DNA of 64,000 nucleotides from positions 10,728,175 through 10,792,174 of the forward strand of contig NC_049982.1 in NCBI RefSeq assembly GCF_000003815.2, written 5' to 3'. The notes under the pieces were generated by a model, which saw nothing but the letters and a program-made list of their open reading frames with translations, did no database searches and was not told the origin of the DNA. Of the stretch, positions 22,503 through 35,200 are shown in pieces (positions within the stretch are counted from its first letter, which is position 1; every line of letters begins with the position of its first letter). The position numbers and the translations under genes are program-made. The DNA comes from Branchiostoma floridae. Taxonomy: Eukaryota; Chordata; Leptocardii; Amphioxiformes; Branchiostomatidae.

Positions 22503-23645
22503 GTCAGTCAATGTATAGTTTGTATATATATGTCAAAATGTGTATCTGTGCATGTTTTTTGCCTGTTGAAAGTGCAACAGTATTTCTGCAATATTTTAAG
22601 CAAAGTTTGAACACAGATGTGAAAGTTGGAATGAAATATGTTTGTAAAGTCGGAACGTACAGTGTTTACAGAGCTGTCTCAAAACACCAATTCAAACACC
22701 TGAACATGAACCTTGTTTTTCTGTAATATGGTAGACATGTGTACCATTCTCCTATCTAAAACATGCTGTCATGTTGCAAGACCATATACCTAGTTAAAAG
22801 CAAGTTTTCCTGAAAAACATATTAGTATGGCTGTTAAACAGTTGTGCAAATTTCTTCATATTCTAAGCCTCACAAACTCAGCATTCTGTACTGGATGTTA
22901 TTTTCAGCTGTAGTTAAGCTGTATTTTAGGTGTATTTTAGACAATGTAAATATACAGTGTATAAATATGTGTAGGAGAAGAAGTGGTTATGTTGTACTGT
23001 AGGAGATGTAACTGTCAGGTGTTGATGTTTTCCACAGATGCAGTGGTATGAAATTGTAGTATTGATGAAGAAATAGCTCGCAAAGTTCAGGAATTCTGAT
23101 TATTTTCCTTACAAAAGGAAGATAGGTATAATAATGAACTGGTGTGATGTTTTTAGGCAAAGGTACCGGTACATTTTTTTCCGCAGCAGATCATGTGATT
23201 TTTAGGTTTTCCTGCTACACCCAACTTCAATCAGCAAGAAATGAATTTTTGTCTAATATCCTTACAATGAATTCAATTTGCCTGCTGAAATTCGAAAAAG
23301 TAATCTGTGATACAGGCTGAAAACTAAGTAACAGTAACATTTGGTATCTGTTTTTTAGTTGAGCTCCATGCTACAAAATGGTGCTTAGTTGTTCATTGCA
23401 TTAATTGTTCATGGTTTGGTCAATAGATTTGTACATAGTATTTTAATGTCATTATTTGAATCAGGGGTACTAATGTACTGTGGTACATTATTGTGTGATA
23501 GCAGCAAACACTGCCTGTCCATTTTGACTGTTTTAAATCTTTTCTTGTCAGGTGAGCTCATGAAATGTGTGGCCATTTTGATTGCTGCAATCTTCCCGAA
23601 ATTGTGTTAAAATGTCAAATTTTTGTCATATATTGTAAAAATGTA

Positions 23646-23651
23646 AATAAA
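23646..23651 (+). terminator. Probable KMT5 polyadenylation signal
   Basis: AATAAA within GTAAATAAAAAATAC, 1.25 kb after the stop codon. The intervening sequence is AT-rich with no coding features apart from the hairpin, as expected of a 3' UTR. Nearer alternative signals were not seen. Confidence 0.45.
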
Positions 23652-25000
23652 AAATACATGTACTTTGCCTGTAGCTTTGTGATGCTTCCATCTTTGGAAT
23701 GTTTGAATATAGTTTATCATTCTGCCTCCATACAAGTTACCAGTGTACATGTCACTTCATTAACTTTAGACAAAATGAAATGTACAAGTAGATTTTTCTT
23801 TATCAAGAGCCCCCAATGATCCCAATTCAGCTTCCATGCATCCATCCTTCTTGGTGCAACAGCTGACATATCTACTTCTTAATTTGTGACCTGGACGGTG
23901 TAAAATGTTAAGAATAGGCCAGTAAAAAGTTGTGATCAGGCCTTGTTACTGATGTCATGCAGTCCAAGACTTCTTAGTACTTCACTCGGGAGACAAATAT
24001 ATTTCAAACAGTTAATACTTTTGGCTCTATTACTTCTGGAAACTAGGATAATAGAAATTTACATTTATTGATAAAACTAGAGGAAAACCGATATATTCTG
24101 TTTCTTAAGAGCCTTTTGAGAAGCCAGTCAATGACAATGGCATAATATAAAAGCCTCTTTATTAGAAAACGGCACATGATAAGCAAAACAATAATAATTT
24201 CTTGCAAATGTCCCATAGATATTGAAGTAGTTATGATACTTGGTATTATGTACCCAAGAATTCGAAGTCATACAATGTTATTTAAGTCTAAGGGTTACGC
24301 GTCATCTTGCGACGTGTACTGGGTCATCAAGCAGTTTGACCTTTGGCTCAACCTTTTCACCTCTGACCTGGATAAACCAGTCAACAGACAAGGGCTGTCC
24401 TGTTACTGCCGTGAGGTTTAGTTCACAAATTGCGAGATTTCTGCTCGATATAAGGACCTAGACAGGAGGTAGGTGGATAGCATGATTGTTGGTAGTCACC
24501 CTGTCATATGGAGGCCACCTTTTACATTGGAGTAATGTATTACTCTACGTAAGGGATCAAACAAGTGGTTGAGTAGTTTCGTTTCATTTTCACCAGGCAG
24601 AGAGCAAACATGTCCGCACGCACCTATTCAATGCCTGGGGCACATAAAATTCACATTGCGTGACAAGTCCGCACTAAACACGGTGTTTATTTTTTTGTAT
24701 TTTCCCCATTGTCTACATTTTCTATGGAATATCTTGAGGTCCAAATGTTCTTGGGCTGTTCGGAATCGATCCGAAGTTCTGTATCTATCCCCGAGCAGAT
24801 GTAGGGATCCGGCTTAGTGTTTTACTTGACTGCTATGATCGCAGTAACGTGGTCATGAGTATTGAATGCTTTTGAAACCACCATGGTTTTACATTCCATA
24901 TCCTTTTGCATGGCCAAGGACATGTTACAATGTGTATTTGTTGATATAACTAATGTAGAAATATAAAAAAGGTCACAAGAGAAGCAATGTTTAAAAAAAA
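23652..25000. other. Intergenic stretch, nothing identified
   Basis: Mixed-composition non-coding DNA. Upstream exons of the zinc-finger gene at 25.5 kb might lie here, but I could not place any with a convincing donor and phase. Confidence 0.4.
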
Positions 25001-25460
25001 AGAGCGGCCAGATTTGTCTTAAATGAACCCAACTGTCCAAACTCTCAGTCAAGTGCCACTAAAATAGTCTCGGACTTGGGATGGGATACACTAAAAAATA
25101 GAAGAACAGCCAACAGACTCAAAATTCTCCAGAAATCTAGACAAGGTCTCCTAGCCCTGCAGGTTAACTCTTATTTGCAGCTGAACCCAAGGCAATCTCG
25201 ACATAACCACCCAAACTCATATAAACTCATTAAGACCAATAAAGATTGTCTCAATTACTCATACTTCCCAAGAACCTCTATCGACTGGAATAGTCTACCA
25301 TACTCAACCACCCTTCAAACAGACCCCGCTAAGTTCAAGGAAGAGGTGTTACAACACCTAAGGAATGGCCAATAAGACAGCAGTACCGCGCCCTGGGTGG
25401 ATTGCCCCAACATAACACAAGGGGTGTTACCCAGTAACAAAACAAGAACAAGGTGTGAAT
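25001..25460 (+). mobile_element. 5'-truncated LINE: reverse-transcriptase ORF C-terminus plus tail
   Basis: An open frame from 25001 to the stop at 25373-25375 (about 124 codons) reads RAARFVLNEPN, SDLGWDTLKNRRTANRLKIL and YSYFPRTSIDWNSLP. These are the recurring motifs of the C-terminal region of CR1/L2-type non-LTR retrotransposon ORF2 proteins: arginine-rich entry, LGW-L--RR, FPRT---WNSLP. The catalytic reverse-transcriptase motifs are missing, so the copy is truncated and inactive. A short tail with GGTGTTACCCAGTAACAAAAC follows. The left edge abuts an A-rich run. The clade is not determined. Confidence 0.85.
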
Positions 25461-25547
25461 GTATGGACGCAAGAGTCATGTCTACATTTATGAAGGTTAG
25501 AAATTAGAGTCAAGAAATATTTTATTCATGTGTAATTTGTTTATCAG

Positions 25548-26076
25548 GCTCATGATGGAATGTGGCTACATGGCAGCTCGTAAGGGCAGCATGAACAGGC
25601 ACATCAAGACCCACACCGGAGAGAAACCCTTCGTGTGTGGGAAATGTGACTTCAGGACGACTCGGAAGAGTAACCTGGATGTGCACGTGAGGACTCACAC
25701 GGGTGAGAAACCGTTTGCATGTCCAGACTGTGACTACAGAACAGCTGACAAGTCCAGTATGAACAAGCATGCAAGAATCCACACGGGTCAGAAGCCGTAC
25801 ACCTGTGGAGAATGTGGCCACAAGATGACTCTAAAGAGCACCTATACCAGGCACATGAGGACCCACACGGGAGAAAAGCCTTTCGTATGTATGGTATGTG
25901 GCTACAGGGCAGCTCAGCAGGGCACAATGGACAGACATATGATGACCCACAAAGGTGTCAAGGGTGCCAGATACCTGAAGGACACAGCTGCACCTGGACA
26001 GACATCGGACTCACAAAAATCCAAAGCTGGAAGTAACAGTAGAATAAAGACAGAAAATGGTACAAAGGATGCTTAA
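25548..26076 (+). CDS. C2H2 zinc-finger protein, 3'-terminal exon
   Basis: The exon opens after TTTATCAG (25541-25547). Reading G|CTC ATG ATG GAA TGT places it immediately inside a zinc finger and requires an upstream exon. One partial and four complete C2H2 fingers follow: FVCGKCDFRTTRKSNLDVHV, FACPDCDYRTADKSSMNKHA, YTCGECGHKMTLKSTYTRHM and FVCMVCGYRAAQQGTMDRHM, joined by TGEKPF/TGQKPY linkers. A short polar tail ends at TAA (26074-26076). The first finger shows only its second cysteine (MECGYMAARKGSMNRH), so its first cysteine is replaced or encoded by the missing exon. The product is a probable DNA-binding regulator; family-level naming is not possible. The LINE fragment 170 bases upstream may separate this exon from its partners, so a broken or partial gene cannot be excluded. 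Confidence 0.8.
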
Positions 26077-28184
26077 TTTAGTTTCTGTCATAACTTTCCA
26101 TGCCTGCAATACATAGCTGGCCATTAAGTAGCTGACATTTTGTTTTTAAACAGGGCATGTTTTATGTATACCTAGCATAAGGGTGCAATTGAGAATGGCT
26201 TTATGAGTATTGGTAGGGTTTGTAAATAATTCATTGACCATAGAAAAAGTTATCAATAATAGTGTTTCTTATGGTTCTAAATTGAATTGGCAATGCTGCA
26301 TTTGTATTATTGGGTCTTCACCTGAAGATTGTTGAAGGCGTTTTGGTTGTACACATTCTGAGCAATGAAAATGTGCCATGTTATGATATATTTAGTATCC
26401 ATGTAAATAATTTGCTAGTTCTATGGTATGACCAAGAACGTTTATGAAATATTTCTTCAAAATTCCTTAGTATAATAATTCAACTTTTAGCTTTGGTAAC
26501 CATTAATGATTTGAAAGTCACTTGTACATGAACTTGTGAAAGCATAATGCAATTGAATGTAAATATTTAATTTCTTTTGTATAACTTGAACAACATTGAT
26601 ATTAGGACTCAATGTGTTTATGTGGGGGCACATCATTGACTATGCATTGCTCATTAACAATGGTTAAAATTTTTAAAACAGAACTTGACTTTTTCTAAGG
26701 CTGTGTCAACTTCCTGTATTTAATTAATTCTCTGTTGTATTTGTGAAGGTTTGCAGGTCAAGTTTTTATCTGTACTAGGCCAGTTTTGCTGAAAAATATT
26801 TATGGCACGATTTATTCTTTTAACGGTTTGAATTGAGAACCGCAAGGTTGATATACATACTGTGCTGTTGAAAATACAGTTCTTGATAATCCTTACCTAC
26901 AATGTACTTTTTTTGCTGACATTTAACAATAGTGAGGCTTCATAGAAATATATTTTGGCAGCTTCACATGCTACCATATAGAGCTGTAGCCTGTGTACCA
27001 TCCTCCGTAGTGACTGCTGGCTCAATACATTTGAAGCATGGTACTCAGTAATCTCCAAGCAGATTCCTGGTGGCATAAGATAGTATCAAAGCTGGCCAAG
27101 GAGTATAGCCGGCCAGAGGTCAGCTGCCTGCTTGGAGAGGTACTCAGGCTACTAGTAATAGAGCTGTGTAACTTAACAATTTTAGGTGCAGGCAGAGTAG
27201 TTTAGGTACAGGTCCAGACTTGGACCCTAACAATTACGCCGATTATCAAAGTTACAAGGCACCCCTTTTTTTTAGTGGTTGTCATTTTCGGACGAGAATT
27301 GACGTATTTGAATCTCAAAATAAGTCTGTACATTTTATTAATCTTCAACTTGCAGGCTATCAACTCTTGTCACCTTTGAGACACGATTCACTTATCTTGA
27401 GTCTACATAAGTTATGTCCATTGACTAGTGACTAGTTTGGATACATGTACACCAGGTGTTGGTGTCCAGACCTGTAACAGCTTTACATAATTTACAGGTC
27501 CAGTTATCAGGTGTACACCCCTACTACTTGCCCCTACTACCATGCATGCAAGTATCTGTAAATTTTTTTAAAGACCTGTAGATATGATTGTACCATAGCA
27601 GTGGGAATGCGTGACTGACTTAATTCAGGTAGTAACACATGACTACAAACAAGCACGACCAATGCTGTAGCAAAGTGATTTATTTCTGCATGAATTGGGT
27701 GAGGACCTCTGGTGAATACAGTACAAAAACACAGCACGTTCTCAACACAGCTTAGGACCAGGGATTGTCTCCAAACTGCAATATCTGGCAGAAATAGGTA
27801 ACTAATATTCACACGTTTCCTGTCTTGAAGATACTTCTGTTTGTTAAACTGGACATCCCCCTTTGACATCAGTACTCTGTTGGTAGGCAACAAAGTTTGA
27901 AACTTTCCCTGGTATTTCTAAAGACATGGACGCCACTGTTCTGTACCATATGGCCTGGAAATCACGCGCTTGGGAGACCATTAAAATGTACTATGTTTGC
28001 TACATCATATTGCATACCTGACTTCGTGGCAACACACGACTAGTTAATAACAACGTCTCCAGCTTCTAGAAATCTTGCAACATCAGATAACCAGACGGGT
28101 CGTACCGTTTTACGTCATTACATTTCATTTTCACATCTGTAGCTGTGCAAGAAAGAACTGAAGAACGTCAACCTATGGAACAAT
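26077..28184. other. Zinc-finger 3' UTR and intergenic DNA
   Basis: AT-rich, no genes. It probably begins with the zinc-finger gene's 3' UTR, although no canonical AATAAA was found. It contains the short hAT-like element at 27,049-27,138. The minus-strand open frame at 27,537-27,893 has no recognisable domain. Confidence 0.45.
27040..27147. mobile_element. hAT-like miniature element, internally deleted copy (90 bp)
   Basis: The element 27049-27138 has ends TAATCTCCAAGCAGA and CTGCTTGGAGA. It is flanked by GGTACTCAG at 27040-27048 and again at 27139-27147 (8-9 bp duplication). Its left part (GCATAAGATAGTATCAAAGC) matches the longer copy at 42,008-42,183, so the two are one family. The 8 bp-class target duplication is typical of hAT elements; the assignment is by that criterion alone. 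Confidence 0.75.
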
Positions 28185-28190
28185 TTTATT
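28185..28190 (-). terminator. Probable caprin polyadenylation signal
   Basis: AATAAA on the minus strand, about 1.04 kb past the caprin stop codon (29225-29227). The intervening DNA has the A/T-tract character of a 3' UTR. Another AATAAA lies further on at about 27,680, so the end is uncertain. Confidence 0.4.
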
Positions 28191-29224
28191 TTTGTTTTCT
28201 ATAGTTTTTTTTCTCTTTTGCGATTTTTTTTCTTCAGTTTTTTTCTTTTTACTTGGTGTCTGATGGTGGTCACAAAATATGCCCGGCCAACTAAATGTGT
28301 CTCCACAATGGTTGGCCATACATGCTCTTCATGTTTCCCCTTTAGTGTACTTGTACATACATCTCAACAAAATGAGTTGGTAAGCTTTTAGAGACACCTC
28401 AATGGCGGCGCTTCATCTTTTTCTACCATGACGTTGTTTAAAAACAAATATGTCACAGTTTAAAGTCAAAAACAAAAACAAAGGTGCAAACTGCATAACA
28501 CAACGTTCTGAACAGAAACTGAACAAGAAATTGAACAAAATAGAGGAAGGAAAAAAGGTAGGAGCTCAATAGAAATATTCAACTGCTTCTTTTGAAGCAC
28601 CTGGATTAGAATTAAATACATCTAAGTGTCAGGCGCTTTTGAAACCATCTATTTTGTATAAACATGGTATAGCAAGATTTTGAACAAAGCAGGCTTTTCA
28701 ATTTGTAAGTTGGCTACTGAATGCAACAAAACCTTTAACATACTTTATGCTCATGTTTCTTAAGAGACATCAATATCCACTTACAGTGTATGTTTTCAAA
28801 AAATGTTGTGACTTTGTTGACAGTAGTACAAAACAAAACTTTCAGGAGGATTGGCATATAATACTACTGTCAACAACAAGATTGGGGGAGCAGAGTTTGA
28901 ACTGTGAGAGTATGTGGTGTCTATAAGATACCTGTAATATGCCATGGGATCAAAAGCACCTGAATCTATTCACTTAGTTTTTTTAAGAGGGTGTGGTCAT
29001 CTATTCTGTCTCACTGTAAAACCACAAATGGTCAGCAAAAATTTGTCTTGTCTGCCCTTTATACCACTCGTTTCTACCTGAGCCAAACAAAGGACTACCC
29101 CTCAATACAGTAGATGTTTGCATTATCAAGTCTGCTACACTACATGTTATTGGTCAGTGTTGGAGAGAGCTTGATCGTCATTGGTCAGTTCATGATGGGT
29201 GTGGTCGTTGTGCTTGTGGATGGA

Positions 29225-32200
29225 CTATGCCACTGCCTGTGGCTGGGGAGGGGAGGCCGCGCCTGGCTGGGAAGATGGCGGCTTGTTGAAGCCTCCACGT
29301 CCGCCTCTCGGGGACACCATACCACGCATCCCTCCGCGACCTCCTACAGCAATGGCTGTGGGGTGGACAACAAAGGATTAATAACATTAGAAATATTACA
29401 CAACAGTGGAAACCCAGAAAGAGGTTTGCATTAAGGGAAGAGGAAAACTTGCACATCTTACAAATGCTGCATATAAATGGCTAACAAGAATTTGGCAAGA
29501 ACATCAGCTTACTACTCCAATTTCTCTTGCGTCATTAGATTGGTCCCATTTCTTTTTTGTTAGTTTTACTGTTTTGAAATGTCTTGGAGACAACATTTTA
29601 CATGTGGGATAAGCTAAAACACAAACGGGTGTACCCACCTCCCCTGGGGGCTCCACGAGGGCCGATGCCGCCCCTGCCTCCCCTGGGGAAACCATCCTGG
29701 ACAAACAATAAAAGATACATCAATATCCTGATCTTTTTAACTTTTCTTTAAAAATTTAAAACTATTTCTTTCAATATCTTCTACTTCTACATCTTCTACA
29801 ACAATAATGATTAGTGACAACAGACTTCTGAGAGTGAGTGACCTTCAACCCTCAGGTCACGTGACCCACAGAGCTGAAGAAACCATGGCCTATGCCTGGG
29901 GAAAGCTTCTCATCGCAAGTATTTTCATTGCGAGTTCTAGTTCAATTTTCATATTCCTAAAGACTTCTAGTCCCTTTACTGTTTTGGCCACCTCAAACAC
30001 AACAAATAGGACACCTAAAATTATGGAGAAGAGAGAGACACAAATTGGCAACTTTACTCTGAGTTTACCCTTCCCTTCCACTCACCTGTTGCCTGGTGTA
30101 GCCCCTCTGCTGGTCCTGTCCGTACGTGTTGGGGAACGTCTGGTCACCACGGAAACCACCCTGGTAACCAGGATTGGAGTTCTGGTAGAAACCTGGGTGG
30201 CGAGGGAAAATTGCATAGGTAAGTCACAAATTATTTCAATGAACGTAATATCTCATCAGATGCAAGATGCACAGCATAATATCATAAGATGTGTCAATGC
30301 GGTGATTGCAATGTACTTCTTTCTGAACATCTAAGTTTCTATCTAAGAAACCACACAAAAGAACTACTTCTATGCCTGTATCAGATGTTTGTAACCTTGA
30401 GGGTTGCAGAATTCCCAAGGAAGACCTGTATTGTGTGTAGGCTAGAAGGAGTGTTGTACTTGCCATGGAAGCGAGTGAGGTCAATGGGTACATGTATGTT
30501 AGTGGTGTCATGGTAGGCACCTGATGAGAGAAATGTACATGTCAATCACCCTTGGTGTGCATGTATGTCTGTACTGTAGTGCAAATATGTGAAACAATCT
30601 ATACAACAAAACAAAAATACAAGAAGAAAGGGACAGAAATTCCACAAACTGTTCTGTAAGGTCGATTGTTATGTCATATGTCTGTGCTGAGTATAATGTC
30701 TTTGTCATGTGCATTGTGGATGGACTATATTTTTTCATTTGGCAATTTTTTTCAAACCATAAAAATTCAAGTATCCAAATATGTTTAGGGGTACAATTTA
30801 TCAATATTTTGCATCTCTGATGAGAGGACATGCTGCGCGTCCTGGAGAATGGGTCACATACGAGAGTAGCTGATAACCCACCTGTGAACGCGCTGTTGAA
30901 GCGTGCATTCCCTCTCCCATTCATGCCCCCACGTCCTCTGAAGGAGGCGCTGTTTCCCCGGCTGCCACGACCGCCGCGTCCCCCTCGGTTCTGGAAAGGC
31001 TGGTTGCGGAAGTGCTGCTGGGACGTCATGAGGCCAGACTGCTGGAATCCTGGGGGAACAACAACTCTCATGTCAGGAGTTACAGGCACAAACTGAAGGG
31101 AGTCACAGATTGCTCAAAGCATCTAATAAATCAAGTTAGTATGTGTTCAAAGAATTACAAAGATCAAGCATTGCCACAGTGTCTGACTTGCAAGAAAATA
31201 CATACATTCAAAACTCTGTAGATCTCATCCTCCTATGCAGGGACATCCAACAGCAAAACCGCCCGTCTGGATGTACCCTGCTCTTTCAACCGTCACTCTT
31301 AGTTCCTGTGGACGTCCCCCCCAAACCAGCTGTTAGCCAATCAGAGAACAGGCCTTTCAGTTTTCAAAAGCGGTCTTGCATATATAAGGGTAAGCTCATT
31401 AATATTTATAAGCAGGGCAGTCAGGAACTAAGGGTGACTGTTGAAACAGCAGGGTACATCCGGCCAGACAGGCGGTTTTGCTGTCCCTGCGTAGGAGGAT
31501 GTGTAGATCTGTCCTGTCTATCTCCCATTTGATACCGGTAATACATTGTTTCATGGAGAGCCCTGACACTAGTCTATAACAAAGTGAAATAATGGCTAAG
31601 TATGAAAGGCTTTTCATCATTGTTGACAGTATGCCTGTCCTACCTCCCGAGTCTCCTGTAGTGACAGTAGCATCTCCAAATTGCTCACTCTGTGCAGGGT
31701 ACTGCTGGCCCTGGGGCGGAGACATCTGCTGAGGGTTGTCGTTCCCCTGCATCGAGTACGACGCCATCGTGGACTGAAACGGTGCTGCATTAACATTGGT
31801 GCCGGCTGACGATTTTGGGACCTGAACATCGTTCTGATTGGGCATGGGGATGGTTGGCGTCTCGTTGGGCAGGGGAATCCTGTTGTTATCATTTAGAGCT
31901 GCCATTTTCGATGCCTCGTGGCCCGTGTAAGACAATTGGCCAGCTTGTGAGGAGTCCTGAAGTCCGTAACTCTGAGAGGTTTGCATGGTGGACTGGTCGT
32001 TGGGAAGGGGAATGGTGGGCGGGGGGTTGTAACTGGAGCCTATGTTTCCTAAGGAATGATCTGACAGGCCCTGCGATTGAGAGCCCAGCGAGGAGGAGCC
32101 AAGCTTACCGAGAGACTGCTCCGTGTGTGAGCTGGTGTCCACGCCCCACTGCTGTGAGTTGTACTGTTGGTTTGACATTTGTGAGAGTCCAGTCTGTCCT

Positions 32201-35200
32201 CCGTACTGCGTGCCCGCCACAGCCTGGCTGCCGTATTGTGTGCTGGAGCTGGTCTGGTAGTTGGTAGACGTTTGCTGACTGCTGTATTGTGAGTTTGCTG
32301 TGCTGCTGCCGTACTGGCTCTGCTGGGAGTTGTACTGAGAGTTCTGAGCATTGTACTGGCTGCTGGATTGTCCGTACGAGTTGCTGCTGTACTGATTATT
32401 TGCCGTCTGTCCGAGCTGGGCGTTCCCCGTGTACGACTGGCCGTACAGAGTCTGATTGGTCTGTGTTTGTGTTGTGGTGGCTGTTGGGGGCGGGGTGATC
32501 GTCCTGGGAGCCTGCGGAACCTGTGCTGGGGCCTGCTGGGGGTATCCTGTCTGTTGTGATTGTTCTGAAAACGCCAGAAATGGTCATGTTGATTCATTGG
32601 CTATTCAACAACTTGTTACGTCAATTTTTCTATAGCAGGTTCAGCAAACAATAACATGCTCAGACAAAAAAGAAAAAGCAGGAAATTTTTTAATGCAGCT
32701 ACACATAATTCACATCAACGACAACAGCAATGACATTTGTGATGTCTCAGACAAAAATGCTCAGCAAAAGTGTTAAAAACTAAAAAACCTATTTTGTGCC
32801 ATGAATTAGAACCAGCTACTAAGTAGGTCAATGAGTATCGTAACTGTCAGCTTTTATATCATAGGCCAAAAATAATGTACGCAAGCTTCAATGCAAAATT
32901 GACAAACTATAATCACAAGGACAAGAACAAAAGGGCAGGCACTGCTGGGAATTTTTTTGGGAAAGGAATGATTTGGGAGACATTTTGGACAAGCCTACGT
33001 ACCTTTCTGTTGTACAGAAGGGGGCGGAGTGATAGGTTTAGGGGGTCCCGACATACTTGGCTGCGCGGCGACCACAGCTGGGTCCATACTATGGGTCGGG
33101 GCTGAAAGGACAACACAGCACCTCTAAGTTACATGTCGCCGCAATACTTTCTCATGACATCCGCTATTTTCCTTACAAGCATATATCTAGAATGGGTCAT
33201 TTCTCAGAAAGGGGGACTGTGCTTTGAGATCTTTGAAAAAGGAGGAAAGTAGTTTTCCTTGCCCCTTGTCCATGCTTTCTTGTACCAGATCAGTAACCAC
33301 AAGCTCTGATGAAGAGAGCTAGCCACTGCCTCTACCAAACAAAAGCTGTCCACTTCATAGGCCAGCAGAACCCAGACTTCACTGTATGCTTTTGGATGTG
33401 TGAAACGTCGCAGACTAGGAGCTTACACCATGTCCACTTACTTTCCCTGTCGATGAGCGACTCCTGCATGAAGTTGAAGCTGCCCTGCACCGTTGCCAGG
33501 ACTTCGTCCAGCGAGCGCTGCGGTCGCACCACCATCGCCTGCTGAGCTGCCGTCATGGCGAACATGGAGTCGGCCATGGACGCCGACGTCTGGTTGGACA
33601 CCAGGGGCTCCTGGGGAGGCTCGGGGGCCAGGGGTTCCTGCACCTGGGGGTGGGGAGAAGATGATGAATGGTTTATTGAGAAAGCATACTCTCAGAATCC
33701 AACAATGGAAGCCAGAAGGCTGAAATGGTGTCAGACTTGACATTGATCATTTTTAAAGTCAATGTACAATTGAAAAAAATGTTATCGAAATATTCAAAGG
33801 AAGATTAAAAACAAACTGCTTGGCAAGAAACATGGATGTTAATAGGGGTTCAAATATCCTTTTTCTGAAGCTTCTGTTTGAGTACCAAGATAATCACTAT
33901 ATGTTGAACAACAATCATAACAGTTGCAGGTGAATGTATTATGGAGGTGGAGCTCTTAGCTTTAGGATACTTTTCCCAGTCAAACCTAAAAGTTTCAGAT
34001 AAGGTACAATCAGAATAACAGATTCCATGTTACATGCAGGCATAGGGAGTTCATAAAATTGAAGGAAACATGGTTAAGTATTCATGGTATCTGTCAGTAA
34101 GCAAGCAGGAGTAGTTCCTAAGTTTAAGAAAAAAAATAAAAGAAAAGGTGAGTTTGCTGGTGTCTTCTTTCCATGCAAGAAAATACACCTCTGACAATCG
34201 AACATTGTACATCAACTTTATAGAGATAATCAGGGTTAGAAACATGCAGAAGGTCAGGGGTTACAGAGGGGTCAACCTTGGAGGGGAGAATCTGGGAGTT
34301 GATCACCTACCCGGCGCTCAAAGACCAGGGAAGTTTTGAGCACCTATGCATGGAAAAGAAAAAAGTGAATTTTGCTGAAACCACCGTGTAGTTTAACAAA
34401 AGGGTGGGACCTTACACCTCAGGCCTTGAATAACTTTTAAAAGAGATAATAAGAAAAAAGAAAAGAAAAAAAGAAACGTAAAATGACACATGCCTAATTG
34501 CGCAACAAGCTGTTTTCTATATGCAGGCAGCACACTCACATTGTGATCGAAGGAGTGTGATCGTGATATACTTTTACTACTAGCAGTATGATAACAAATT
34601 TGTATACCTGAAATTACCAACTGATGGGCAATAACACTATCTTTTACCTTTCAAGCAACATTGAAGACAATAAAATTACAACAGTAACATATACTTGAGA
34701 GAAATGCAGTCAAACCTATATATATCCTAGCTTTTGATTTTTTGCATGCAAGGACTGTAAATAACAGATGTAAACCTTGACTGACTACACAAAAGATATG
34801 ACAAATCTTGTTGTTCTGATCTGCTTACCTCAGTCTCTTCCACAGTGGTGATGTCCTCCGTTTCTACGGCAACAAACTCCTCCTGTGGAGGCACCTGCTG
34901 GGGTGGGGCCTCCTCCTCCACCTCTTCTTCTGGAACAGGTGAGAAAAATGATGAAAACATCAGTTGACAATGATTTTAGCATGAACATCAGAAAATCTGG
35001 TTTGCTTCAGCATCGCTTCAAAAGAATCTGTATCTTTATAGCCAGTATAATCACCCTTCAGCGTAACACACTAGCTTAATGTCTTAATGTCTAAGGAAAG
35101 TCAATGAAAGTTTTAGGTTAAGGTTGACAGGCACTTCTTTGCATCCATCCATGCCATCATCCCTTACCTTCTTCCTCTTGTTGTTCTTCCTGGGCCGGCC

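Noticed and set aside
30460-30520. An apparent caprin exon (AYHDTTNIHVPIDLTRFHG) between exons 11 and 12
   Set aside because: It has an acceptor and a GT, but its 61 bases leave the wrong phase for the next exon, whereas joining 30882 directly to 30192 keeps frame and gives a sensible TGFYQNSNPGYQ. No caprin homology.
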